Shown one piece after another: positions 15,452 to 23,828 of a DNA stretch of 64,000 bases. The DNA comes from Rugamonas brunnea (GTDB lineage Bacteria; Pseudomonadota; Gammaproteobacteria; Burkholderiales; Burkholderiaceae_D). The stretch spans positions 150,487 to 214,486 of the forward strand of contig NZ_JACEZT010000011.1 of assembly GCF_014042345.1 (NCBI RefSeq), given 5' to 3'. The notes under the pieces were generated by a model that was not told the DNA's origin, made no database searches, and worked only from the letters and a program-made list of their open reading frames with translations. Each line of letters opens with the position of its first letter. Positions within the stretch are counted from its first letter, which is position 1. The translations under genes were made by a program, and so were the position numbers.

Positions 15452-15877
15452 TCATTGCGCGGCCGGCGCTTCCGGCGCCCAGTAGAAATACAGGTCGCGC
15501 GGGCCTTGCTTGCCGACCGTCGCAGCCTGGGTTTGCGTGACGCCGCGCGCCATTGCTTCCACCTTGTAATTGCCGGGCGCCACGCGCGCGTACACCAGGG
15601 GGCCGGCGCCCTTCAATTGCAGGATGGTCTTGCCCGCATGGTCGGTGACGGTCAGGTGCACGTCGGCCACGAATTCGCCGCTGCCGCGCGAGGCGAACGT
15701 GAGCAGCAGATTGTAGTCCTTGCGGACGGCCAACATTTCCTGCTGCTGGTCCTCGCCCACGCCGCCGTTCAGGAACGGCACGTTCTCCCCATCCGCCGCC
15801 ATGGCCGGCACGGCGCCAACGGTGGCCGACAAGGCCACCAGCAACGACAGGGTCAAGCTGCGCATGTTGACTAGCAT
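15452..15877 (-). CDS. Secreted/periplasmic hypothetical protein
   Basis: A 141-residue protein with a Sec signal peptide (MLVNMRSLTLSLLVALSATVGAVPAMA, cleavage after AMA). The mature part is beta-rich, with a VTDHAGKTILQLKGAGPLVYARV segment like carboxypeptidase-regulatory folds. ATG 15877 is preferred because AAGGAG lies 6 nt upstream; a start at 15892 is less likely. It is the first gene of the operon with the nitroreductase and kinase fusion. An FNR box lies 86 nt upstream. The function is unknown. Confidence 0.8.
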   Translation of the reverse strand: MLVNMRSLTLSLLVALSATVGAVPAMAADGENVPFLNGGVGEDQQQEMLAVRKDYNLLLTFASRGSGEFVADVHLTVTDHAGKTILQLKGAGPLVYARVAPGNYKVEAMARGVTQTQAATVGKQGPRDLYFYWAPEAPAAQ

Positions 15878-15963
15878 GGTACGCTCCTTCATGGTGAGTC
15901 CGCGCGCATTCGCGCCGACCCGCCCACAGTAGCGCGCATGTTATTTTTTATCACGTCCGTTGT

Positions 15964-15977
15964 TTGATCGAAGTCAA
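15964..15977 (-). promoter_or_regulatory. FNR/Anr box for the leftward operon
   Basis: TTGATCGAAGTCAA matches TTGAT-N4-ATCAA with one mismatch. It lies 86 nt upstream of the secreted protein start at 15877. Confidence 0.7.
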
Positions 15978-16051
15978 TACTCCCGATCAAATAACGGCCG
16001 GGGCCGGCAGCACGAAGGCGGCGACCAGCAGCACAAGCTTGTGCTACGGTT

Positions 16052-16065
16052 TTGATACAAATCAA
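16052..16065 (+). promoter_or_regulatory. Perfect FNR/Anr box for the lemA operon
   Basis: TTGATACAAATCAA is an exact match. A CATAGT -10 at 16088-16093 puts the box centre at -41.5 of the predicted start, giving a short leader before lemA at 16137. Confidence 0.82.
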
Positions 16066-16136
16066 AGATTTTGATTGCCCAAACGACCATAGTGCAAGCT
16101 AAGGGCGCCAGCCCATCCATCCACGGGAGGCAGGGT

Positions 16137-16775
16137 ATGAAGCCGGGTATGAAGCTATTGAAATTGCTGGGAATGCTGTCGCTGCTGTCCTTGCTGGGCG
16201 GCTGCGGCTACAACACGCTGCAAACAGAGGATGAGCAGATCAAGGCATCGTGGTCCGAAGTGCTGAACCAGTACCAGCGTCGGGCCGACCTGATCCCCAA
16301 CCTGGTCAACACGGTGCGCGGCTACGCCAGCCACGAGAAGGACGTGCTGACGGCCGTCACCCAGGCCCGCGCGCAGGTCGGCGCGCTGCAGGTGAGCCCG
16401 GCAACACTGAGCGATCCGGCCGCGCTGGCCAATTTCCAGCGCGCCCAGAACGACCTGCACGGCGCACTGACGCGCCTGCTGGCCGTCTCCGAGAACTACC
16501 CGCAATTGAAGGCGGACGCCAATTTCCGCGACCTGCAAGCGCAACTTGAGGGCACGGAGAACCGCATCACGGTCGCGCGCAACCGCTACATCGCGGCGGT
16601 CCAGCAATACAACACGACGGTGCGCACCTTCCCGTCCAATCTCACGGCCCGCATGTTTTCGTTCGACGTCAAACCCAGCTTTTCGGTGGAGAACCCGAAC
16701 GCCATCGCCGTCCCGCCGCGCGTGCAGTTCGACCAGCCTTCCAGCGCGCCCGCCACGCCCGAGGCCTCAAAATGA
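16137..16775 (+). CDS. lemA: LemA family lipoprotein
   Basis: A LemA-family protein of 212 residues. It has an N-terminal lipoprotein signal with lipobox LGGC (Cys23), followed by the helical LemA core: SWSEVLNQYQRRADLIPNLV, ENYPQLKAD, ENRITVARNRYI and YNTTVRTFPSN. ATG 16137 follows GGGAGG. It overlaps the next gene as ATGA. LemA-TPM pairs are common in bacteria, but their molecular role is unclear. A perfect FNR box places this set in the low-oxygen regulon. Confidence 0.92.
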   Translation: MKPGMKLLKLLGMLSLLSLLGGCGYNTLQTEDEQIKASWSEVLNQYQRRADLIPNLVNTVRGYASHEKDVLTAVTQARAQVGALQVSPATLSDPAALANFQRAQNDLHGALTRLLAVSENYPQLKADANFRDLQAQLEGTENRITVARNRYIAAVQQYNTTVRTFPSNLTARMFSFDVKPSFSVENPNAIAVPPRVQFDQPSSAPATPEASK

Positions 16776-17647
16776 GGTGGATGGCGCGCCTGCTGTGCTG
16801 GTTGGCCTGGCTGGCCGGGCTGGCACTCGGTAGCGCCAGTGCGCTGGCCGCGCCTGCGCTGACGGCCCGCGTGACCGACCTCACCGGCACGCTCAGCGCC
16901 CAGCAGACGGCCACGCTGGAGGCGACCTTGCGCGACTTCGAAACGCGCAAAGGCAGCCAGATCGCGGTCCTGATGGTCAACAGCACCGCGCCCGACAGCA
17001 TCGAACAATACGCGCTCAAGGCCGCCGAACAGGCCAAGCTCGGACGCAAGAAGGTCGATGATGGGGCGCTGCTGCTGGTGGCCAAGGACGACCGGGCGCT
17101 GCGCATCGAAGTCGGCTACGGGCTGGAAGGGGCGCTTAACGATGCCGTGAGCAAGCGCATCGTGAGCGACATCATCACCCCCTACTTCCGCCAGGGTGAC
17201 TTCTATGGCGGGCTGGTGGCCGGCACCAACGCCATGATGGCCGTGGTGGATGGCGAACCGCTGCCCGCGCCGCCGCCCGCGCGCGACGGCGAGCTGGCTG
17301 ACGCCTCGCTGTCCCTGCCAGCCCTGCTGGTGGCCGCGCTGGCCATCGGCGCCACGCTGCGTGCACTGCTGGGCCGCTTCCCCGGCGCGCTGGTGGCCGC
17401 CGGCGTCAGCGGCTGGCTGGCCTGGGCTGTGCTGGCCACGCTGCCGGCCGCGCTGCTGGTCGGCCTGGCGGCCTTGATCTCGACCCTGCTGGGCGGCATG
17501 CGCGGCCTGCCCGGCCGGCGCTACGGCGGGCCGTTCGGCGGCTTTGGCGGTGGCGGCGGTTTCGGTGGTGGTGGTGGTGGCGGTGGTGGCGGCTTCGGCG
17601 GCGGTGGCGGCGGCTTTGGCGGCGGCGGCGCCTCCGGCAGGTGGTAG
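16772..17647 (+). CDS. TPM-domain membrane protein with glycine-rich tail (YgcG family)
   Basis: A 291-residue protein with a signal peptide (1-27), a periplasmic TPM domain (about 30-155, with VTDLTGTLS, DDGALLLVAKDDRALRIEVG and ITPYFRQGDFYGG), two hydrophobic helices (about 180-235) and a long Gly-Phe-Gly tail from about 250. It is translationally coupled to lemA (ATGA). The TPM domain binds or cleaves small phosphorylated substrates in some plant homologues; the bacterial role is unclear. Confidence 0.9.
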   Translation: MRWMARLLCWLAWLAGLALGSASALAAPALTARVTDLTGTLSAQQTATLEATLRDFETRKGSQIAVLMVNSTAPDSIEQYALKAAEQAKLGRKKVDDGALLLVAKDDRALRIEVGYGLEGALNDAVSKRIVSDIITPYFRQGDFYGGLVAGTNAMMAVVDGEPLPAPPPARDGELADASLSLPALLVAALAIGATLRALLGRFPGALVAAGVSGWLAWAVLATLPAALLVGLAALISTLLGGMRGLPGRRYGGPFGGFGGGGGFGGGGGGGGGGFGGGGGGFGGGGASGRW

Positions 17648-17649
17648 CG

Positions 17650-18150
17650 ATGGCCACCCTGAAGCGCATGCTGCGCCATCTGTGCACGCCCCGCTGGACC
17701 TTGCGGCGCGCCTTTTCGGCGGCCACGCTGCACGCCATCGAGCGGGAAATCCGCGCCAGCGAGCGGCTGCATGGCGGGGAAGTGCGCTTCGCCGTGGAAG
17801 CCGCCCTGCCCCTGCCCGCGCTATGGCAAGGCACGACTGCCCGCGACCGCGCGATCGACTTGTTTGCCTCACTGCGCATGTGGGACACCAGCGAGCGTAA
17901 TGGCGTCCTGATTTACCTGCTGCTGGCCGACCACGCCGTGGAGATCGTGGCCGACCGCGGCGTGCACGCGCTGGCCGGCGCCCCGCACTGGGACCGCGTG
18001 TGCCGCCGCATGCAGCGCGCGTTCGGCCACGGCAGCTACCAGCGCGGCGCCGTGAGCGCGCTGCGCATGGTCACGCGCATGCTGGCCCGCCACTACCCGC
18101 CCGTTCCCGGGCGGCCCAACGAATTACCCGACAAGGTGGTCGTGCTGTAA
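17650..18150 (+). CDS. TPM-domain protein, short form
   Basis: A 166-residue protein with a TPM core lacking a signal peptide and tail: EREIRASERLHGGEVRFAVEAALP, RAIDLFASLRMWDTSERNGVLIYLLLADHAVEIVADRG. It starts 2 nt after the previous stop, with the weak AGGTGG site inside that gene. A second TPM gene lacking the membrane part is usual after lemA in beta- and gammaproteobacteria. It may be a cytoplasmic or inner-membrane-associated partner. Confidence 0.85.
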   Translation: MATLKRMLRHLCTPRWTLRRAFSAATLHAIEREIRASERLHGGEVRFAVEAALPLPALWQGTTARDRAIDLFASLRMWDTSERNGVLIYLLLADHAVEIVADRGVHALAGAPHWDRVCRRMQRAFGHGSYQRGAVSALRMVTRMLARHYPPVPGRPNELPDKVVVL

Positions 18151-18195
18151 CGGCGGCCATCTCCTTTTTCAACCACAAGCAAAGCGAAGACCATC

Positions 18196-18633
18196 ATGTT
18201 CACCACCATCCTTGTTCCCACCGACGGTTCCGAATTGTCGGAGCGCGCCGCCCACGCCGCCATCGAATTCGCCCGCGATTGCGGCGCCAAAGTGGAGGTG
18301 CTGGCCGTCTGGCAGTCCTATCCTTATTCGCCGTATGCGGAATTCGGTGCGGTGCTGGACGTGGAAGCCTACGGCAAGCAGATGCTGGCAGAAGCGCAGC
18401 AGGCGGCCCAGCGCGTGGCCGACGACGCGGCCGAAGCGGGCGTGCCCTGCACCGTCCACGTGGTCGATTCGTTCAGTCCCTACGAGGAGATCCTCAAGGC
18501 CGCCGAACTGTACCACTGCGACCTGATCTGCATGGCCACCCACGGCCGGCGCGGCGTGGGCCAGCTGCTGCTGGGCAGCCAGACCCGCCTCGTGACCACC
18601 CACAGCCCGGTGCCGGTGCTGGTCTACCGCTAG
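18196..18633 (+). CDS. Universal stress protein (UspA family), third copy
   Basis: A Usp of 145 residues: MFTTILVPTDGSELSERAA at the start and an ATHG-x9-GS nucleotide loop (HGRRGVGQLLLGS) near the end. It lies 45 nt after the short TPM gene on the same strand and probably belongs to the lemA operon behind the FNR box at 16052-16065. No separate promoter is obvious. It is convergent with the ABC exporter operon that ends at 18641. Confidence 0.92.
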   Translation: MFTTILVPTDGSELSERAAHAAIEFARDCGAKVEVLAVWQSYPYSPYAEFGAVLDVEAYGKQMLAEAQQAAQRVADDAAEAGVPCTVHVVDSFSPYEEILKAAELYHCDLICMATHGRRGVGQLLLGSQTRLVTTHSPVPVLVYR

Positions 18634-18640
18634 TCCCTGC

Positions 18641-19774
18641 TCAGTCGAGCGCCTTGCGGAAACGCAGCACGGAGATGGTCAGCAGCACTACGCCGATGGC
18701 GGCCAGCGCCGCCATCTGGGGCCACAGCACGTCCAGCCCCACGCCCTTGAGGAAGGTGCCGCGGATGATCACCAGGTAGTAGCGCAGCGGGTCGAGCAGC
18801 GTGAGCCACTGCAGGAAATGGGGCATGCTGGCGATCGGGAAGCTGAAGCCCGACAAGATGAACATCGGGTTGAGCACAAAGAAATTGGACGCGAACGCCT
18901 GCTGCTGCGTGGTGCAGATGGTGGAGATGAACAGCCCGATCGACAGGATGCTGATCAGGAACAGACAGGTGGCGGCGAACAGCAGCAGCGGATTGCCGAC
19001 GAACGGGATGTGGAACCAGAACATGCCCACACCCGCCACCAGCGCCACCTCCACCAGGCCGATCAGGAAGAACGGCAGCGTCTTCCCGAGAATGAATTCG
19101 GCGGGACGGATCGGCGTCACCAGTAGCTGCTCCAACGTGCCCACCTCGCGCTCGCGCACGATGGCGAACGCCGTCAGGTTGACGATGGTGATCAGGGTCA
19201 GCGTGCCGATCACGCCGGGCACGAAGAACCAGCGGCTGTTCAGGTTGGGGTTGTACCAATAGCGCTGGGCCACATCCACGTGCACCAGCGGCCGCGCCAG
19301 CGCGTGGCCGGTGCGCTGGGCCAGCTCCAGCGCCATGCTTTGTCCGAACGTGGTGGCGATGTCGTTCACATAGCCCAGCGCGATCAGCGCCGTGTTGGAG
19401 TTGGTCCCATCGAGCAGCACTTGCAGCGGCGCGCTCTGGCCCTTGCGCAGCAGCTCCGCGAAGCCGGGTGGCAGCACGATGGCCACCTGGGCCGAACTGC
19501 TGGCCACGGCCTGCTCGGCTTCGGCCCGCGTGGTGGCCACGGTGGTCAGTTCGAAGCGGCTGCTGTGGACGAAGGCGGCCACCAGCGCGCGGCTTTCCGG
19601 CGTGTGGTCCTGGTCCAGCATGGCGGTGGACACGTTGAACACTTCGAACGTGGCCGCGTAGCCGAACAACAGCATCTGTATCATGGGGGGAATCAGCAAG
19701 CGGAAACGGGCCGACTTGTCCCGCTTCAGTTGCAGGAACTCCTTGATCAGCAGTTGGGCGATCCGTCTCAGCAT
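18641..19774 (-). CDS. ABC-2 type exporter permease (YhhJ/YbhR-like)
   Basis: An inner-membrane permease of 377 residues. It has one N-terminal helix (about 22-40), a long periplasmic segment (about 45-180) and five C-terminal helices, including the ABC-2 signature region REREVGTLEQLLVTPIRPAEF. It is the last gene of the six-gene exporter operon, 4 nt after the sister permease. The pair resembles E. coli YbhS/YbhR and YhhJ, which work with an HlyD-type adaptor. Confidence 0.92.
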   Translation of the reverse strand: MLRRIAQLLIKEFLQLKRDKSARFRLLIPPMIQMLLFGYAATFEVFNVSTAMLDQDHTPESRALVAAFVHSSRFELTTVATTRAEAEQAVASSSAQVAIVLPPGFAELLRKGQSAPLQVLLDGTNSNTALIALGYVNDIATTFGQSMALELAQRTGHALARPLVHVDVAQRYWYNPNLNSRWFFVPGVIGTLTLITIVNLTAFAIVREREVGTLEQLLVTPIRPAEFILGKTLPFFLIGLVEVALVAGVGMFWFHIPFVGNPLLLFAATCLFLISILSIGLFISTICTTQQQAFASNFFVLNPMFILSGFSFPIASMPHFLQWLTLLDPLRYYLVIIRGTFLKGVGLDVLWPQMAALAAIGVVLLTISVLRFRKALD

Positions 19775-19778
19775 GGGC

Positions 19779-20915
19779 TCAATCCAAAGTCTTGCGGAAG
19801 GCGCGCGCGGCCAGCACCACCAGCGCGATGGCGTAGACCGCCAGGCAGGCCACCGGCACGGCCAGTTCGGCCAGCGTGGAACCCTTGAGGAACACGGCCT
19901 TGAGGATGGTGACGTAGTAGCGCGCGCTGACCAGGTAGGTGACGTCGCGCACCACGGCCGGCATCTGGTCGATGGGGAAGGAAAAGCCCGACAGCAGCGT
20001 GGTGGGCAGCATGGTCAGCACCAGCGCCACCTGGCTGGCCCCCACCTGGCTGCGCAGCGCGACGGACACGCAATAACCGATGCACAGCACCACCGTCAGG
20101 AACAGCGCCGTGGTCAGCATCAGGGTGACGATGGTGCCCCGGAACGGCACCTCGAACCAGCCCACCGCCAGCGCCAGGCAGATGGCGGCGTCCAGCATGC
20201 CCAGCACGAAATACGGCGCCAGCTTGCCGATCATGAGTTCCATCGGCTTGACCGGGGTGGACACCAGCAGTTCCATCGTGCCCCGTTCCCACTCGCGGGC
20301 GATGGTGAGCGAGGTCAGTTGGGCGCCGACGATGGCCATCACCAGCGCCACCACGCCGGGGATGATGAAGTTGCGGCTTTCAAGCTCCTCGTTGAACCAC
20401 ACGCGGGCCTGCACCAGCACCGGGGTCTGGGTCTGGATGCGGCCGCCCTGGCGCTGGATGGCCTTCAACTGCACTTCGCTGGCGTAGCCGCCCACCACCA
20501 GCCGCGCGTAGTTGGCGGCGATGTTTGCCGTGTTCGAGTCGGTGCCATCAACCAGCAACTGCACCGTGGCCGCGCCCTGGTCGGCCAGGTTGCGCGTGAA
20601 GCCAGACGGGATCACCAGCGCCACCGTGCAGACGCGCGCGTCCAGGCCGCGCGTCACCTCGGCATGGCTGGTGGCCGTCACGGGCGGCTGGAAATAGCGC
20701 GAACTGGCGAAGCGGGCCAGCAGGTCATGGCTTTGCTGGCTGCCTTCCTGATCGAACGCGCAGATGGGGATGGCGTCCACGTCCAGATTGACGCCGTAGC
20801 CGAGCATAAACATCTGCATCAACGGCAGCAGCAAGGCGATCATCAGGCTGCGCGGATCGCGCAGCACCTGCAAGCTCTCCTTGCGGGCGATGGCGGCGAT
20901 GCGGCGCAGCTTCAC
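19779..20915 (-). CDS. ABC-2 type exporter permease (YbhS-like)
   Basis: A 378-residue sister of the next permease, with the same topology and the motif EWERGTMELLVSTPVKPMELM. The start is GTG at 20915, overlapping the upstream ATPase stop as GTGA. The pair probably forms a heterodimeric channel driven by the two ATPases encoded upstream. Confidence 0.92.
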   Translation of the reverse strand: MKLRRIAAIARKESLQVLRDPRSLMIALLLPLMQMFMLGYGVNLDVDAIPICAFDQEGSQQSHDLLARFASSRYFQPPVTATSHAEVTRGLDARVCTVALVIPSGFTRNLADQGAATVQLLVDGTDSNTANIAANYARLVVGGYASEVQLKAIQRQGGRIQTQTPVLVQARVWFNEELESRNFIIPGVVALVMAIVGAQLTSLTIAREWERGTMELLVSTPVKPMELMIGKLAPYFVLGMLDAAICLALAVGWFEVPFRGTIVTLMLTTALFLTVVLCIGYCVSVALRSQVGASQVALVLTMLPTTLLSGFSFPIDQMPAVVRDVTYLVSARYYVTILKAVFLKGSTLAELAVPVACLAVYAIALVVLAARAFRKTLD

Positions 20916-21895
20916 GACGTCGCTCCCGCAGGCGCTCCCGCAGGCGCCTTGCCGTTGCGCTGGCGCGACTGGCGCACCAGGTGCACGAACATGTCCTCCA
21001 TGCCCGGTTCGATGGCGCGCCAGCGCGCGTCCGGCTGGCCGTGCTGCGCCAGCAAGGCGACGATGGCGGCGCCGTCGCGTTCCGCATCATCGACCAGCAG
21101 GTGCAGCGCGTTGCCGAATACGGCCGCATCATGCACGCCGGGCGCATCTGCCAGCAGTTCCAGGGCGGCGCCGGGATCAGGGCACGCCAGTTCCAACAGC
21201 GCGCCGCCGATCGACTGCTGCTTCAGTTCGTGGGGCGTGCCCAGCGCGACCAGCTTGCCCGATTCGATCATGGCGATGCGCATGCAGTACTCCGCCTCGT
21301 CCATGTAGTGGGTGGAGACCAGCACGCTCACGCCATCCGCGCTCAGGTCGTGGATCAGGTTCCAGAACCGGCGCCGCGAGCCGGGATCGACGCCGGACGT
21401 CGGTTCGTCCAGGAACAGCACGCGCGGCCGGTGCAGGATGGCGCAACCGAGCGCCAGCCGCTGCTTCCAGCCGCCGGCCAGGGTGGTGACCAGCGCGTCC
21501 TCCCTGCCCTCCAGGCCCGCCATGCGCACCGCGTAGGCCACCCTTTCCTCGATCGCGTTGCGCGCCACGCCGTAGATGCCGCCGAAAAAGCGCAGGTTTT
21601 CCGTCACGCTCAAGTCACCGTACAGCGAGAACTTCTGCGACATGTAGCCGATGCGCTGACGCACGGCTTCCGGGTCCCTGGCGATGTCGATGCCATCGAC
21701 CACGGCCCGCCCGCCGCTGGGGCGCAGCAGGCCGCACAGCACGCGGATCAACGTCGACTTGCCGGCGCCGTTAGGGCCGAGGAAGCCCATGATCTCGCCC
21801 CGACCCACGTTGAAGCTGACCTCATCGAGCGCCCGGAACGCGCCGAAATGCTTGCTCAGGCGGTCCACTTCGATGGCTGGCTGCGCGTCCATCAT
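20912..21895 (-). CDS. ABC exporter ATP-binding subunit
   Basis: A 327-residue ATPase. Walker A GPNGAGKS starts at residue 40, the signature is LAGGWKQ (instead of LSGGxxQ), and Walker B is VLFLDEPTSGVD followed by a switch His in VSTHYMDEAE. The C-terminal part (about 230-315) is an extra domain that contains a heavy-metal-like or DUF4162 fold. Starts and stops overlap the neighbours by 4 nt on both sides, so the operon is tightly coupled. Confidence 0.93.
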   Translation of the reverse strand: MMDAQPAIEVDRLSKHFGAFRALDEVSFNVGRGEIMGFLGPNGAGKSTLIRVLCGLLRPSGGRAVVDGIDIARDPEAVRQRIGYMSQKFSLYGDLSVTENLRFFGGIYGVARNAIEERVAYAVRMAGLEGREDALVTTLAGGWKQRLALGCAILHRPRVLFLDEPTSGVDPGSRRRFWNLIHDLSADGVSVLVSTHYMDEAEYCMRIAMIESGKLVALGTPHELKQQSIGGALLELACPDPGAALELLADAPGVHDAAVFGNALHLLVDDAERDGAAIVALLAQHGQPDARWRAIEPGMEDMFVHLVRQSRQRNGKAPAGAPAGATS

Positions 21896-22857
21896 GCCGC
21901 CTTGTGCTTGCGTTCGAGCAGGGCCACGAACAGGTCTTCGATGGTGGGCTCGATGGTCTCCACCGGGCCGGCGGACACACCGGCCGCCTGCAAGGCCTGC
22001 GCCAGCGGCGCGCGGCTGGCCTCGGCGTCGTCGACGTGCACGTGCACCCCGTCGCCCACCAGCAGCACGCCGCGCACGCCGGCCACGGGCTCGATGGCCG
22101 CCGCCGCCTCGCGCGGCCGCGCGCTCGCCACGCGCACGATGGCGCCTGGCAGCTCGCGCTTGAGCTGCTGCGGCGTGTCGCAGTACATCATGCTGCCCTC
22201 ATCGAACAGGGCCAGCCGGTCGCAGCGTTCGGCCTCGTCCAGGTAGGCGGTGGAGATCACCATGGCCACGCCGGTGGCGCGCAGCGAATACAGGATTTGC
22301 CAGAACTCGCGCCGCGACACGGGATCGACGCCGGTGGTCGGTTCGTCCAGCAGCAGCACGCGGGGCGCGTGCACCAGCGCGCACGTGAGGCCCAGCTTCT
22401 GCTTCATGCCGCCCGAAAGCTGCCCTGCCAGGCGCTGGCGGAAAGGCAGCATGCGCGAGGCCGTCAGCAATTGCACCGCGCGCTCCTCCCACAGCTTGCG
22501 CGGCACGTCGAACAGGTCGGCGAAGAAGCGGATATTCTCGTCCACCGTCAGGTCGTCGTACAGCCCAAAGCGCTGCGGCATGTAGCTGACGTGGCGCTTG
22601 GTGCGTTCGGGATCGGCCACCACGTCCACCTCGTCGATGCGGATCGCGCCGGCGTCGGCCCGCATCACGCTGGCCAGCATGCGCATGGTGGTGGTCTTGC
22701 CGGCGCCGTCGGGGCCCACCAGGCCGAAGATCTCGCCCTGGCGCACGGAGAAGCTGACGTTGTCCACGGCCGTCAGCGAACCGAAACGCTTGCTCACGCC
22801 GCGCACATCAAGCGCCAGCGGCGGCGGTGACGTCCCTTGGCCGGTCGGCTCCATCAT
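21892..22857 (-). CDS. ABC exporter ATP-binding subunit
   Basis: A 321-residue ATPase with Walker A GPDGAGKT (48-55), signature LSGGMKQ and Walker B VLLLDEPTTGVD. The usual switch His is replaced by a Thr-Ala (VISTAYLDEAE), so its ATPase site may be degenerate in a heterodimer. The start is one of two adjacent ATGs (22857 or 22854); the first overlaps the adaptor stop as ATGA. Together with the other ATPase it corresponds to the two halves of YbhF/RbbA-type proteins. Confidence 0.93.
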   Translation of the reverse strand: MMEPTGQGTSPPPLALDVRGVSKRFGSLTAVDNVSFSVRQGEIFGLVGPDGAGKTTTMRMLASVMRADAGAIRIDEVDVVADPERTKRHVSYMPQRFGLYDDLTVDENIRFFADLFDVPRKLWEERAVQLLTASRMLPFRQRLAGQLSGGMKQKLGLTCALVHAPRVLLLDEPTTGVDPVSRREFWQILYSLRATGVAMVISTAYLDEAERCDRLALFDEGSMMYCDTPQQLKRELPGAIVRVASARPREAAAAIEPVAGVRGVLLVGDGVHVHVDDAEASRAPLAQALQAAGVSAGPVETIEPTIEDLFVALLERKHKAA

Positions 22858-23828
22858 GGCCGGGCCGCCGCCAGCACGGCATCGGCCGGCATGCCGGGCA
22901 CGAACTTGCGGTCGCGGTTGTCGATGTCGATCTTCACGCGGTACACCAGCGTGACGCGCTCGGCATGGGTTTCCACGCTGCGCGGCGTGAATTCCGCCTT
23001 GGCCGCGATGAACGACAGCTTGCCGCTGAAACGCTGGCCGGGGAAGCTGTCGCTGGTGATGGCCACCTCCTGCCCCAGGCGCACGCGGCCCAGGTCGGTC
23101 TCGTTCAGGTAGGCCCGCAGCCACACGTGATCGAGGTCGGCCAGCGTAATGACGGGCGTGCCGGGCGCCACCACCTCGCCCAGTTCCGCCTGGCGCGTGA
23201 GCACCACGCCGTCGAACGGCGCGGCCAGCGTGGCATAGCTGGCCATGATGCGGCTCAGTTGTTCCGTCTGTTCGCCACTGTGGACGCCGGCCTGCGCCAC
23301 CTTGACGCTGCGTTGCGCCACCACCTCCAGCGCGCGGTCGCGGTCAAGCTGGGCGCGCGCCTGCTTGAGCGCCGTGGCCGCGTTATCGAGTGCCGCCGTC
23401 GCCAGGAAGCCCTGATGCTGCAAGGCCTGGCTGCGTTCCAGGTCCAGCTTGCGCTGGGCCACGGTGGCGACGTCGGCCTCCACCGTCTTACGGCTGGCGG
23501 CCACGTTTTCCAGCGCCATATCGAGCTGGCTGCGCTGCACGGCCACGCCGGCCGCCGCCACCGCCACCTGCTGGTTCAACTCCTGCTGGTCCACCACGGC
23601 CAGCACCGTGCCCTTGGCCACCCACTGGCCCTCGTTGAACGGCAGTTGCACCACGCGCGCCTGCAAACCATTAAAGCTGAGCACGCTCTCATGGGCTTCG
23701 ATATTGCCCGACAGGTGGATGGTCTGCGACGGCGCTTCGCGGTGCCATTGCGGCAGCACGCCGCTGAAATACAGGGCCGACAGCGCCAATACGGCGCCGC
23801 TGGCGATCGTCAGTTTTTTCTTATTCAT
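22854..23828 (-). CDS. HlyD-type membrane fusion protein (YbhG-like)
   Basis: A periplasmic adaptor of 324 residues. It has an N-terminal anchor helix (about 6-23), a lipoyl half (SGNIEAHESVLSFNGLQARV), a long alpha-hairpin (about 75-195), the second lipoyl half (YATLAAPFDGVVLTRQAELG) and a beta-barrel. It links the inner-membrane ABC exporter to an outer-membrane channel; no TolC gene lies in the window. It is coupled to the acyltransferase gene upstream and the ATPase downstream by 4-nt overlaps. Confidence 0.92.
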   Translation of the reverse strand: MNKKKLTIASGAVLALSALYFSGVLPQWHREAPSQTIHLSGNIEAHESVLSFNGLQARVVQLPFNEGQWVAKGTVLAVVDQQELNQQVAVAAAGVAVQRSQLDMALENVAASRKTVEADVATVAQRKLDLERSQALQHQGFLATAALDNAATALKQARAQLDRDRALEVVAQRSVKVAQAGVHSGEQTEQLSRIMASYATLAAPFDGVVLTRQAELGEVVAPGTPVITLADLDHVWLRAYLNETDLGRVRLGQEVAITSDSFPGQRFSGKLSFIAAKAEFTPRSVETHAERVTLVYRVKIDIDNRDRKFVPGMPADAVLAAARP

